Below are positions 1 through 7,706 of a DNA stretch of 64,000 nucleotides, piece by piece (position 1 is the stretch's first letter; each line of letters starts with the position of its first letter). Below the pieces are notes generated by a model. The model was not told where the DNA came from. It saw nothing but the letters and a program-made list of their open reading frames with translations, and ran no database searches. Origin of the DNA: JAJPKK01 sp963802745 (GTDB lineage Bacteria; Pseudomonadota; Alphaproteobacteria; Rhizobiales; Xanthobacteraceae); contig CAWDKL010000070.1 of NCBI GenBank assembly GCA_963802745.1, positions 124,001 to 188,000 of the forward strand. Direction: 5' to 3'. The translations under genes were made by a program, and so were the position numbers.

Positions 1-1
1 T

Positions 2-157
2 CTGATCGACTTCTTCCGCCTGCTGCCCAATCCCGACAAGCAGTTCGCCGTCATGCCGGGCATCTCGCATGCGAGCTTCCAGGGCAAGAACTACGAACTG
101 TGCCTGCACATTCTGTTGAGCTTCTTCTCCCAGCCGGAACCGGTCTATCACGGCTGA
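2..157 (+). CDS. C-terminal end of an alpha/beta hydrolase (partial)
   Basis: An open frame enters from the left edge and ends at the TGA at 155-157, giving the last 51 residues of a protein. The segment FAVMPGISHASF looks like the loop carrying the catalytic histidine of the alpha/beta-hydrolase fold, followed by a C-terminal helix. The nucleophile and acid residues lie outside the window, so the substrate cannot be judged. The family call rests on this short tail only. Confidence 0.5.
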   Translation: MIDFFRLLPNPDKQFAVMPGISHASFQGKNYELCLHILLSFFSQPEPVYHG

Positions 158-464
158 GACCGGGACCCGGCGGATCGCGGCAAGACGGGCGACAGGGACC
201 GCATACCGGCGCCCGCCGGCTGCTTGCGACGGCTTTTTAGACCGGATTGCGATCAGGTCGAACAGCACGCCCGGAGCCATGCTCGCGCTTGCCGCCGGCA
301 CTCCGGGCGTTCCGATCTCACCAGAATCTGATCTACCTGCGGCTAAGGGCTGCTTGGCAGGCGTCGCGGGTCTGCGATGAGGAGGCGGCCTAACGGTATT
401 GGCCTTCAACACAACCGCGGGCCTGCTGCAATTGCACACAACCCGCGGCCAGCGCCGATTCCGG
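158..464. other. Intergenic region between convergent genes, no gene seen
   Basis: No convincing coding frame is present. An inverted repeat CCGCGGG...CCCGCGG with a loop of about 20 bases lies near 415-448, just beyond the rpmE stop. It could help terminate rpmE but has no T tract. Confidence 0.4.
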
Positions 465-692
465 CTATTTCTTCAGGCCAAGACCCGAGAATTTCTTCTG
501 GAACCGGGATACGCGACCGCCGCGATCGAGCAATTGCTGGCTGCCGCCGGTCCACGCCGGATGCGACTTCGGATCGATATCCAGATGCATCGTGTCGCCG
601 GGCTTGCCCCACGTCGATCGGGTCTGGAACTCGGTGCCGTCGGTCATGACGACCTTGATGGTGTGGTAGCCGGGGTGAATCTCTTGTTTCAT
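465..692 (-). CDS. rpmE: 50S ribosomal protein L31
   Basis: This 75-residue protein starts MKQEIHPGYH and contains the RSTWGKPGD and DIDPKSHPAWTGG blocks typical of bacterial L31, a component of the large ribosomal subunit that helps bridge the two subunits. It has no cysteine, so it is the zinc-independent type common in alphaproteobacteria. The frame stays open far upstream, but the ATG at 690-692 gives the family length exactly. It is divergent from the ABC exporter gene at 915, an arrangement I recall from related Hyphomicrobiales. Confidence 0.95.
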   Translation of the reverse strand: MKQEIHPGYHTIKVVMTDGTEFQTRSTWGKPGDTMHLDIDPKSHPAWTGGSQQLLDRGGRVSRFQKKFSGLGLKK

Positions 693-914
693 GGCTGCAT
701 TTCCGGCGCGATCATAAGCCGCGCTCAACGTTTGAGACGAAATCGTTTCGGGTCTATATCCCGACCCTCTCGATGACACAAGACGAAGGGCTCGGCGTGC
801 CGACGAAACACTTGCCGACGAAACAAGTGCGTGGTTGTCAGGCCACCAGGATCCCGCCATGGTCGGGCGGGGCCTTGGCGTCGCCGCCGCGCGCCCGATA
901 ATAGGTGTCTTCTC

Positions 915-2730
915 ATGAGCGTTGTGACGACCAAATCCGAAGTCGAGCCGGCCGCCCTGCCGGCGGCACCAGCCGCGCGGGCGGCGCGGCGCAACATCGG
1001 GCCGCTCATCGGGCTCATGCCTTACGTGGCACGCTACAAGGCGCGCGTCGTTGCGGCCCTCATTGCATTGACGGTTGCCGCGCTCGCGACGCTCGCGGTG
1101 CCGATCGCGGTACGGCGCATGATCGACAACGGGTTCGACCGCGATCGCGCCGGTCTGATCGATCAATATTTCGGGGTCATGATTGCCGTGGTGGGGCTGC
1201 TGGCCGTGGCCAGCGGTATGCGCTACTATCTGGTCACCACGATCGGCGAGCGGGTGGTGGCCGACCTGCGCGAAGCGGTATTCGCGCGTATCACCACACT
1301 CTCGGCGTCGTTTTTCGACACCGCGAAGTCCGGTGAGCTGATTTCGCGCCTGACGGCCGACACGACGCAGATCAAATCGGCTGTGGGTGCGTCGGTCTCG
1401 ATCGCGCTGCGCAATATGGTGCTGTTTTTCGGCTCCGCCACCATGATGGTGGTCACGAGTTCCGCGGTTGTCGGCCTTCGTGCTCGGTGCGATTCCGGTC
1501 ATCGTGCTGCCGCTGGTCGGGATCGGCCGCATGGTGCGCAAGCGCTCGCGCGCCGCCCAGGACACCCTTGCGGCGGCGTCCGGCTACGCGGCCGAATTGA
1601 TCGGTGCGGTGCGGACATTGCAAGCATTTACCAACGAGCGCGTGGCGGCCGGCCAATTCGCCGCGGCGGTGGAACGCGCCTACAAGGCGGCCGTCACGTC
1701 CACCGGGGCGCGGGCCGTGCTGACCGCCGTGATCATCTTTCTGGCCGCCGCCAGCGTCGTGGTGGTGCTGTGGGTCGGGGCGCAGGACGTGCTGGCGGGA
1801 CGCACCACCGCCGGGACGCTGAGCCAGTTCGTGCTGTTCGCCGTGCTGGCGGCCAGCGGACTGGGGCAGCTCAGCGACGTGTGGGGTGAATTGTCGCAAG
1901 CGGCCGGCTCCGCCGAGCGGCTCGGCGAATTGTTGCGGCTCGAGCCTGCCATCAAGGCGCCGGCGCACCCGCTGCCGTTGCCGTCGCCGCCGCGCGGCGA
2001 AATCCGGTTCGACGCGGTGCGGTTCGCCTATCCGACGCGCCCGGATGTGGATGTCCTCGATGGGGTGACGTTCACGGTACGGGCAGGCGAAAAGGTTGCG
2101 ATCGTGGGTCCCTCGGGGGCGGGCAAGAGCACGATCTTCCATCTGCTGCTGCGCTTCTACGACCCCGGCGCCGGGGCGGTCGCGTTCGACGGCGTCAACG
2201 TCGCCGCCGCGGACCCGCGCGAATTGCGGGAGCGGATCGCGCTGGTGCCGCAAGATACCGTCATCTTCGCCGAGACGATCGCCGAGAACATTCGGTTCGG
2301 CCGCGCCGACGCGACCCAGGCCGAGATCGCGCTTGCCGCCGATCAGGCGGCTGCGGCCGAATTCATCGACCGTCTCCCGAACCGGTACGACACACTCGCG
2401 GGCGAGCGCGGCGTCACCTTGTCAGGGGGCCAGCGTCAGCGCATCGCCATCGCCCGCGCGATTTTGCGCGATGCACCGCTGCTGCTGCTCGACGAAGCGA
2501 CCTCATCGCTCGATGCCCACAGCGAAACCCTGGTGCAAAGCGCGCTGGCGCGGCTGATGCAGGGGCGTACCACGATCGTCATCGCGCACCGGCTCGCCAC
2601 GGTGCTCTCCTGCGACCGGATACTGGTGATGGAACACGGGCGCATCGTCGAGGAAGGCACCCATGAGGGCCTCGTGGCTCAGGGGGGCCTCTATGCCCGC
2701 CTGGCACGGCTGCAGTTCCAGACGGGGTGA
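915..2730 (+). CDS. ABC exporter, fused permease and ATPase (frameshifted)
   Basis: This is an MsbA-like half-exporter of about 604 residues with a six-helix membrane domain and a C-terminal ATPase. The ATPase has Walker A GPSGAGKS, signature LSGGQRQR, Walker B LLLLDEAT and the H-loop IAHRL. It would act as an inner-membrane dimer exporting a lipid or other hydrophobic compound; the substrate is not predictable. Reading starts in the ATG frame at 915 (MSVVTTKSE) and must shift at about 1464-1468, where MMVVTSSA is followed one base later by LSAFVLGAIP. One extra G in GCGGTTG explains the break. All catalytic motifs lie after the shift. A sequencing indel is more likely than a real pseudogene because both halves look fully conserved. 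Confidence 0.85.
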
Positions 2731-2982
2731 GGCGACGATGACGGGCCGCGATTACGCACCCTGGCGGAGCGGAGCACTCAGATAATCCGGAGAACGCGAA
2801 AGTCATGCCGGTCAGGCGAGGTCGCGCGCTATGGCCACAAACCCGAAATCATCTGCTATGGTGGGTCCACTGGTAGGTCGCCGTTCGGCTGAACAGACCG
2901 GCGTTACCAGTTGCCAAACCGGATGCAGGTTTCGGTGTTCGCGCGAGTAGTGGTACCCTCAACGTAGGCACGGGAGGTCTTG

Positions 2983-3894
2983 ATGGAACAGAAGCGGAAA
3001 ATTCCCGCGGAAGCGGTCGATCTGTACACGCGGTTCATTCATGGCGAGATCAGTCGCCGCGACTTTTTCAGCGGGGTGGAGCGGTTCGCCGTCGCCGGCC
3101 TCACCGCCACGGCGATCGTCGAGGCGCTGATGCCGAACTATGCCTTGGGGCAGCAAGTCCGCAAGGACGACGACCGCATCAAGGCGAGTTACGAGACGTT
3201 CCCCTCGCCGGACGGGAACGGGTACATGCGCGGCTATCTGGTGCGGCCGTTCAGCGCCAATTCGCGCAGCGAGACGCCAGCGAAACTGCCTGGCATCATC
3301 GTCATCCACGAAAACCGCGGGCTCAATCCGCACACCGAGGACGTGGCCCGGCGCTTTGCGCTGGAGAATTTCATGGCGTTTGCGCCGGACGTACTGTCGT
3401 CGGTCGGCGGTTATCCGGGCGACGACTACAAGGGCGGCCAGCTGTTCAGCAAGATCGACCCCGCCAAGCGGACCGCGGATCTCGTTAATGCCGCGCGGTG
3501 GTTGAAAGCCCGCCCCGACTGCACCGGACAAATCGGCGCCACCGGCTTCTGCTTCGGCGGTACCATGGCCAATAACCTGTCCGTCCTGCTGGGCGCGGAA
3601 CTGGGGGCGGCTGCGCCGTTCTACGGCGGCGCACCGAAGCCCGAAGACGTGCCGAAAATCAAAGCCGCCATCCTGATCCACCACGGCGCCCTCGACAAGG
3701 CGTTGGCGGAGGCCTATCCGGCGCAGGAAGCCGAGCTGAAGAAGAATAAGATCCGCTACGAGGGCCACATCTATCCGAACTCGGTGCACGGCTTCTTCAA
3801 TGACGCCACGCCGGAACGCTACAACAGGGCCGCGGCCCAGCAGGCCTGGACGCGCACCATCGAGTGGTTCAACCAGTATGTGCGTGGAGCATAG
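2983..3894 (+). CDS. Tat-exported dienelactone hydrolase family protein
   Basis: This 303-residue alpha/beta hydrolase resembles carboxymethylenebutenolidase and YghX. The cysteine nucleophile is Cys190 in GFCFGG, with candidate acid Asp238 (GALDKALAE) and catalytic histidine His269 (VHGFFND), which is the Cys-Asp-His triad of dienelactone hydrolases. The N-terminus carries SRRDFFSGV followed by a hydrophobic stretch, a twin-arginine signal, so the enzyme is probably folded in the cytoplasm and exported. The ATG at 2983 is preceded by GGGAGG at 2972-2977. Classical dienelactone hydrolases are cytoplasmic enzymes of chloroaromatic breakdown, so the natural substrate here is open. Confidence 0.88.
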   Translation: MEQKRKIPAEAVDLYTRFIHGEISRRDFFSGVERFAVAGLTATAIVEALMPNYALGQQVRKDDDRIKASYETFPSPDGNGYMRGYLVRPFSANSRSETPAKLPGIIVIHENRGLNPHTEDVARRFALENFMAFAPDVLSSVGGYPGDDYKGGQLFSKIDPAKRTADLVNAARWLKARPDCTGQIGATGFCFGGTMANNLSVLLGAELGAAAPFYGGAPKPEDVPKIKAAILIHHGALDKALAEAYPAQEAELKKNKIRYEGHIYPNSVHGFFNDATPERYNRAAAQQAWTRTIEWFNQYVRGA

Positions 3895-4083
3895 GGGTAA
3901 TCCTCTATAGTCGGAATGGTTCCGAAGCCGAACCTCTCAAGGTATCGGCATCGGAACCACGTTTCGCGATCGTTTCTGAGAGGATGTCCCTGGGGGCATT
4001 GTCGGGAAATTTGCGGGCTTTGATCGCAGAAGGCTGAGCGAGGACGGGTGGGCGGTAGGACCTGCACGCTCCCCCGCTTTTGC

Positions 4084-4359
4084 TTAAGACGCCGCCGCCT
4101 CGCCCGGCGGCGGCCCAAGCCGCGCCTCAAGCGCCGCGATGCGGGCTTTCAGCGCCTCGTTTTCCTCCCGCGCGAGCCGTGCCATCTCCTTGACGGCCTC
4201 GAATTCCTCACGCTGGACCACGTCCATGTCCTTCAAGAACCGCTCCGCCTGGGCGCGTACGGCGGAATCCACTTCCCGCCGCACACCCGTGGCGACGCCG
4301 GCCGCGTCGTTCATCAGCTTGGCGAGCTCGTCGTAAAGCCGCCCGGTGGTTTGCGCCAT
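4084..4359 (-). CDS. UbiK/BMFP-family accessory protein
   Basis: The 91-residue protein is mostly helical. A central amphipathic segment is followed by a heptad-rich coiled coil (ENEALKARIAALEARLG) close to the C-terminus. This layout matches the BMFP family (formerly DUF526), whose E. coli member UbiK trimerises, binds membranes and assists ubiquinone synthesis under aerobic conditions. The start MAQTTGRLYDELAKL matches the family start. It stands alone, with the neighbouring EF-hand gene 95 bp away on the same strand. Confidence 0.8.
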   Translation of the reverse strand: MAQTTGRLYDELAKLMNDAAGVATGVRREVDSAVRAQAERFLKDMDVVQREEFEAVKEMARLAREENEALKARIAALEARLGPPPGEAAAS

Positions 4360-4454
4360 CGCTTCACTCTCCAGTTTCGCGTTGCGCGATCGTCGGCGCC
4401 AAAATCACCCGCGTCAAGACTCAGCCGCGTCAGGCTCATCCGCGTCAAGATCGC

Positions 4455-4982
4455 TCAATACGCGCCGCAGATATGCAGGTCGTGGCAGACGATCCAGTTC
4501 GGATCGTCGCGTTGCCGCAGTTCCTTGCGTTCGAGCGCGCCGCTCTTGTCGACGTCGAGACGATCGAAGGTGTCGGACATGAATTTCAGGAATTCGTCCT
4601 TCGATACCGTGCCGTTGAGATCGGCATCCATCAGGCGCACCAATTGCCGCACGTCGCTGGTGCCCGCCGCATCGGCCCGCTTGCTGACCGGAAGCGATGA
4701 ACCCGACAGTTCCTTGGCCTCGAGTTGACCGCTCTTGTCCGCGTCCAGCCGATCGAATTTCTGCGCCATGAATTGCATGAACTCGTCTTTGGATATGCTT
4801 CCGTTCTTGTCGGTATCCATCAGGCGCATCAATTGCCGGACATCGGTGTTGGCGATTGTCCGGGTGCGCTTGCTGTAAGCGAGTGCCGCGGAGGATGACG
4901 CCACCGCAAAGGCGACGGCAAGCAGGGCGACGGCGGTTCGAAGCATGGGTCCATCGGGGAAGGATCTTTGCGACAAGGACAT
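4455..4982 (-). CDS. Secreted EF-hand protein with four calcium loops
   Basis: The protein has 175 residues if it starts at 4982, or 163 from the internal ATG at 4946 (MLRTAVALLAVAF), which places the signal peptide at the very N-terminus and is equally plausible. Four EF-hand loops are visible in two pairs: DTDKNGSISKDEF and DADKSGQLEAKEL, then DADLNGTVSKDEF and DVDKSGALERKEL. A putative signal peptide ending near ALA implies a periplasmic or secreted calcium-binding role. The tail contains two cysteines (IVCHDLHICGAY) that could form a disulfide. No enzymatic domain is present. Confidence 0.85.
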   Translation of the reverse strand: MSLSQRSFPDGPMLRTAVALLAVAFAVASSSAALAYSKRTRTIANTDVRQLMRLMDTDKNGSISKDEFMQFMAQKFDRLDADKSGQLEAKELSGSSLPVSKRADAAGTSDVRQLVRLMDADLNGTVSKDEFLKFMSDTFDRLDVDKSGALERKELRQRDDPNWIVCHDLHICGAY

Positions 4983-5181
4983 GGCGGTCTCCGTTCGGCA
5001 GGTACTTTAGCGCGAATGCGACGTGATCATTTGCGATAGATCATAGGGGCGCCGCCGATGCCGATGCGGACCGTCGCCCCCGTCGCCCCCGCACGTTATT
5101 GCCGGCGAGGATTTGATTTGCGACAACATCTGCCGCCGTCTTCGGACGCATCGAAGCCCTGCAACACGATGGTGACCAAGC

Positions 5182-6153
5182 ATGTCGCGCCTCCTTCTGA
5201 CCCTCACACTCGTGCTGGCGGTACTCGCACCGGCCGCCGCGCAGGAATGGCCGATCCGCACCATCACGCTGGTGGTGCCGTTCACGCCGGGCGGCGGCGT
5301 CGATATTTCGGCGCGCCTGCAGGCGCAGGCGCTGGGCGAAATTCTTGGGCAGAACGTGATCGTGGAAAACATCGGCGGCGGCGGCGGCATGACAGCGGGG
5401 GTCCGCGTCGCCCATGCGGCGCCGGACGGCTACACCTTCATGATCGGCAATACCGGCACCCACGCCTACAACCAGACGCTCTACAAGAAGCCGCTGTACA
5501 ATTCCGTCACCGATTTCACCCCCGTGGGCCTGATCTCCGAATCACCCCGCATCCTCAACGCCCGCAAGGATTTGCCGGTCAACGGCCTGCAGGAATTCAT
5601 CGCCTGGCTCAAGGCCAACCAAGCCAAGGCGCAGTTCGGCTCCGCCGGCGTCGGCTCCGGCACCCACCTGCCCTGCGTGCTGTTCAATCTCGCGATCGGG
5701 GTCAACGTCACCCACGTGCCGTACCGGGGCGCCGGACCGGTGATCCAGGACCTGCTCGGCGGGCGCATCGACTACATGTGCGACACCATCCAGACCGGCG
5801 CGCAAATGGCCAAGCAGGGCGCCGTGAATCCGATCGCGGTGCTTTCCGAACACCGGGTCGCCATCGTGCCGGAGGTGCCGACCTCCGGCGAGCAGGGCTT
5901 GGCCGGCGTCGAGGCCAGCGTCTGGAACGCATTTTTCCTCCCCAAGGGGACGCCGGATGCGATCGTGCGCAAGCTCAACGCCGCCATGAACAAATCCTTG
6001 GAAAACCCTGCGCTGCGCCAGCGGCTGGAGGAACTCGGCCTGGAAATCGTATCCCCGGAACGCCGCACGCCGGAATATCTGGCAAAGTACCTGCCCGAGG
6101 AAATCGCGCGCTGGGCAAAGCCGATCCGGGCGGCGGGGATCAGCGCGGATTGA
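5182..6153 (+). CDS. Bug-family (TctC-like) periplasmic solute-binding protein
   Basis: This 323-residue protein has a signal peptide ending AAAQEW, then the Bug-family hallmarks WPIRTITLVVPFTPGGGVD, GANGTVA-like GGGGGMTAG, and VPYRGAGPVIQDLLGG. Bug proteins are binding proteins for small carboxylates or aromatic acids and normally serve tripartite tricarboxylate transporters. No TctA or TctB membrane gene lies beside it, so it is an orphan binding protein. The ATG at 5182 places the hydrophobic signal core right after MSR. Confidence 0.92.
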   Translation: MSRLLLTLTLVLAVLAPAAAQEWPIRTITLVVPFTPGGGVDISARLQAQALGEILGQNVIVENIGGGGGMTAGVRVAHAAPDGYTFMIGNTGTHAYNQTLYKKPLYNSVTDFTPVGLISESPRILNARKDLPVNGLQEFIAWLKANQAKAQFGSAGVGSGTHLPCVLFNLAIGVNVTHVPYRGAGPVIQDLLGGRIDYMCDTIQTGAQMAKQGAVNPIAVLSEHRVAIVPEVPTSGEQGLAGVEASVWNAFFLPKGTPDAIVRKLNAAMNKSLENPALRQRLEELGLEIVSPERRTPEYLAKYLPEEIARWAKPIRAAGISAD

Positions 6154-6184
6154 GGGGCGGGCCGGGGCGTGAGCCGCGCTATAC

Positions 6185-6637
6185 TCACGAACGGGCTTCC
6201 CTGAGATGGGAGAAATTCAATGCCGGACGTTTATTCCGGCACGCGGCAAGATAGAGGTCAAGGTCGGTCGTCAAAATCGCAACGTCTTCAAGCTGCAACA
6301 ATACCGCATCGGTCAGGCCCAACCGTATAAACTCGGTTCCCGTCGCGGCTTTGGTACTTTCGACGTAACGCTCTTGCGCGCGATTGATATAAGCCTTGAA
6401 CCTCAGTCCGATCTCTGTGCGTGCAGGCTCATCGATCTGTCGTAGAAGATTGGATGCCTCGGTGAGGGTGTTCGGAGTCAAGATCACCTCGACCCCAATC
6501 AGCTGATGGATCAACAAATCGAAATCCTCAGGCTCGAATATACGACATCGTTTGTGTTTGGCGATGTACTTGCGTGAAGTCAGCCCGACGATAAGCAGTA
6601 TCAATAGGTTCGCATCAATGGCGACCGCTCTCCGCAT
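6185..6637 (-). CDS. PIN-domain protein, candidate toxin
   Basis: The 150-residue protein has the acidic residues of PIN ribonucleases: Asp8 in AIDANLL, Glu60 in LTEASNL, Asp110 in LGLTDAVLL, and Asp125/Asp127 in ILTTDLDLY. PIN domains usually cut RNA with metal ions and are the toxin half of VapBC-type modules. It lies 3 bp downstream of a 98-residue gene on the same strand, the compact two-gene arrangement of a toxin-antitoxin locus. It is somewhat longer than a typical VapC, with a helical insert around residues 20-50. RNase activity and toxicity are inferred from the motif only. Confidence 0.8.
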   Translation of the reverse strand: MRRAVAIDANLLILLIVGLTSRKYIAKHKRCRIFEPEDFDLLIHQLIGVEVILTPNTLTEASNLLRQIDEPARTEIGLRFKAYINRAQERYVESTKAATGTEFIRLGLTDAVLLQLEDVAILTTDLDLYLAACRNKRPALNFSHLREARS

Positions 6638-6640
6638 CGG

Positions 6641-6937
6641 TTACGATACCTCCCTATTGGTGAGCGAGACCACTTCATTCGAGGCGTCCTTGATCGTTAC
6701 GACCTTGTAGAGGCGGTGCATCGGCGGCTCTCCGGTCAGCATTGAGAGTGCGGCCACGGTATCGGCGATTGATCGATCGGCCACGCCGCGAGGTCGGGAG
6801 AATCCGACCGTGATGCGCCAAACCCCGTGTTCGTCATCCCGCACCACTTCCTCAAGACCAAGATCGGCGATCTTCTCGTCGGCGAAGACCTCCCTGGTAT
6901 ATTGCTTGGCCGTCGCTATCGCCTCGCGGACGTTCAT
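6641..6937 (-). CDS. Partner of the PIN protein, candidate antitoxin of unknown family
   Basis: The 98-residue protein starts MNVREAIATAKQYT and has an N-terminal helix, a segment IADLGLEEVVRDDEHGVWRITVGF that looks like paired beta strands, and a C-terminal strand region ending SNEVVSLTNREVS. I see no ribbon-helix-helix, AbrB or Phd DNA-binding signature, so it is not a standard VapB. The ATG at 6937 is preferred because the decayed copy near 9725 has similarity beginning at the same codon. The open frame upstream contains a short duplicated stretch (GCCTCTCACTGTGT at 6943 and 6961) and looks non-coding. Its 3-bp spacing to the PIN gene suggests one transcript. Confidence 0.7.
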   Translation of the reverse strand: MNVREAIATAKQYTREVFADEKIADLGLEEVVRDDEHGVWRITVGFSRPRGVADRSIADTVAALSMLTGEPPMHRLYKVVTIKDASNEVVSLTNREVS

Positions 6938-7017
6938 GCATAGCCTCTCACTGTGTGGCAGCCTCTCACTGTGTTGTAGCGTCGATTCCCGCACGCCCTC
7001 AGCTGACATCGGGGGCT

Positions 7018-7061
7018 CGATTTATCGTGTATCTCGTTGCCGTGAAGTTCTGTGTCAAGAT
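7018..7061. repeat. Direct-repeat copy 1 upstream of the PIN-partner gene
   Basis: This stretch matches 9787-9830 at 36 of 44 positions in the same orientation, including an unbroken GTTGCCGTGAAG. It lies about 80 bp upstream of the intact partner gene; the second copy lies about 60 bp upstream of the decayed gene. The promoter region was therefore duplicated together with the gene. Confidence 0.75.
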
Positions 7062-7113
7062 TCAAATTGGCAGGAAAAATGACTGCATGCCGGCGCCGCG
7101 CGCCGCGGCGGCA

Positions 7114-7683
7114 TCACGCCGTCTTCGCATACACCAACAAGGTCTTGAATTCGCCGACGCGGATCACCGGTGCCGTCTTTTCCCAGGCGGCGACCACTTC
7201 GCCGGCCTGTTCCCAGCTCCGGGATTTGGTGTAAAATAAAATATGTCCGCCTGGGACGATCTTGTCGGCGAACAGGTCGAGCACGCCGAGGTCGGTCAAG
7301 CCGCCATATTCTTCGCTCCCAGTATTTTTATGAAAGTATTCGCAAAGGTGGAACAGGGTTACGACGTCAAACGACGGCAGCAATTCCGGCTTGGTCAGAT
7401 AAATATCGCCAAAATACGCAATATAATAACGTGCAACAGCCGCGTTTTTGCTCGCAAGCTCGATGTAGTCGGTATATTCATTCTTCGAAGCGGTTATCCC
7501 CAACACGCGGTTTTGACGTGTTGCCTGCCGAATGCCGACGATGTGATGAACGCCGGTTCCGAAGTGAAAGATGGTCTTGTTGCGCAGGTTTTGTGCGTCA
7601 ACCCAGTCATTGAAATGCATATCGCAGGGGCAACAGTCGTCGAGCACCCATGTATCGGCGTAGTAGTTCATCTGCAGCATCAT
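7114..7683 (-). CDS. Rossmann-fold methyltransferase-like protein
   Basis: The protein of about 189 residues resembles a class I methyltransferase. TIFHFGTGVHHIVGI sits where the SAM-binding glycine loop would be, followed by SFDVVTLFHLCEYF and GGHILFYTKS, which fit strands 4 and 5. Two starts compete. The ATG at 7710 overlaps the upstream ABC stop as ATGA; the ATGs at 7683/7680 follow GGGGGAG closely and are favoured here. Base composition is clearly lower in GC than its neighbours, suggesting acquisition. An unusual CCPC motif lies near the N-terminus. The substrate is unknown, and coupling to the ABC gene suggests a shared role. Confidence 0.6.
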   Translation of the reverse strand: MMLQMNYYADTWVLDDCCPCDMHFNDWVDAQNLRNKTIFHFGTGVHHIVGIRQATRQNRVLGITASKNEYTDYIELASKNAAVARYYIAYFGDIYLTKPELLPSFDVVTLFHLCEYFHKNTGSEEYGGLTDLGVLDLFADKIVPGGHILFYTKSRSWEQAGEVVAAWEKTAPVIRVGEFKTLLVYAKTA

Positions 7684-7706
7684 TCTCCCCCGGCTAACAT
7701 GATGGT

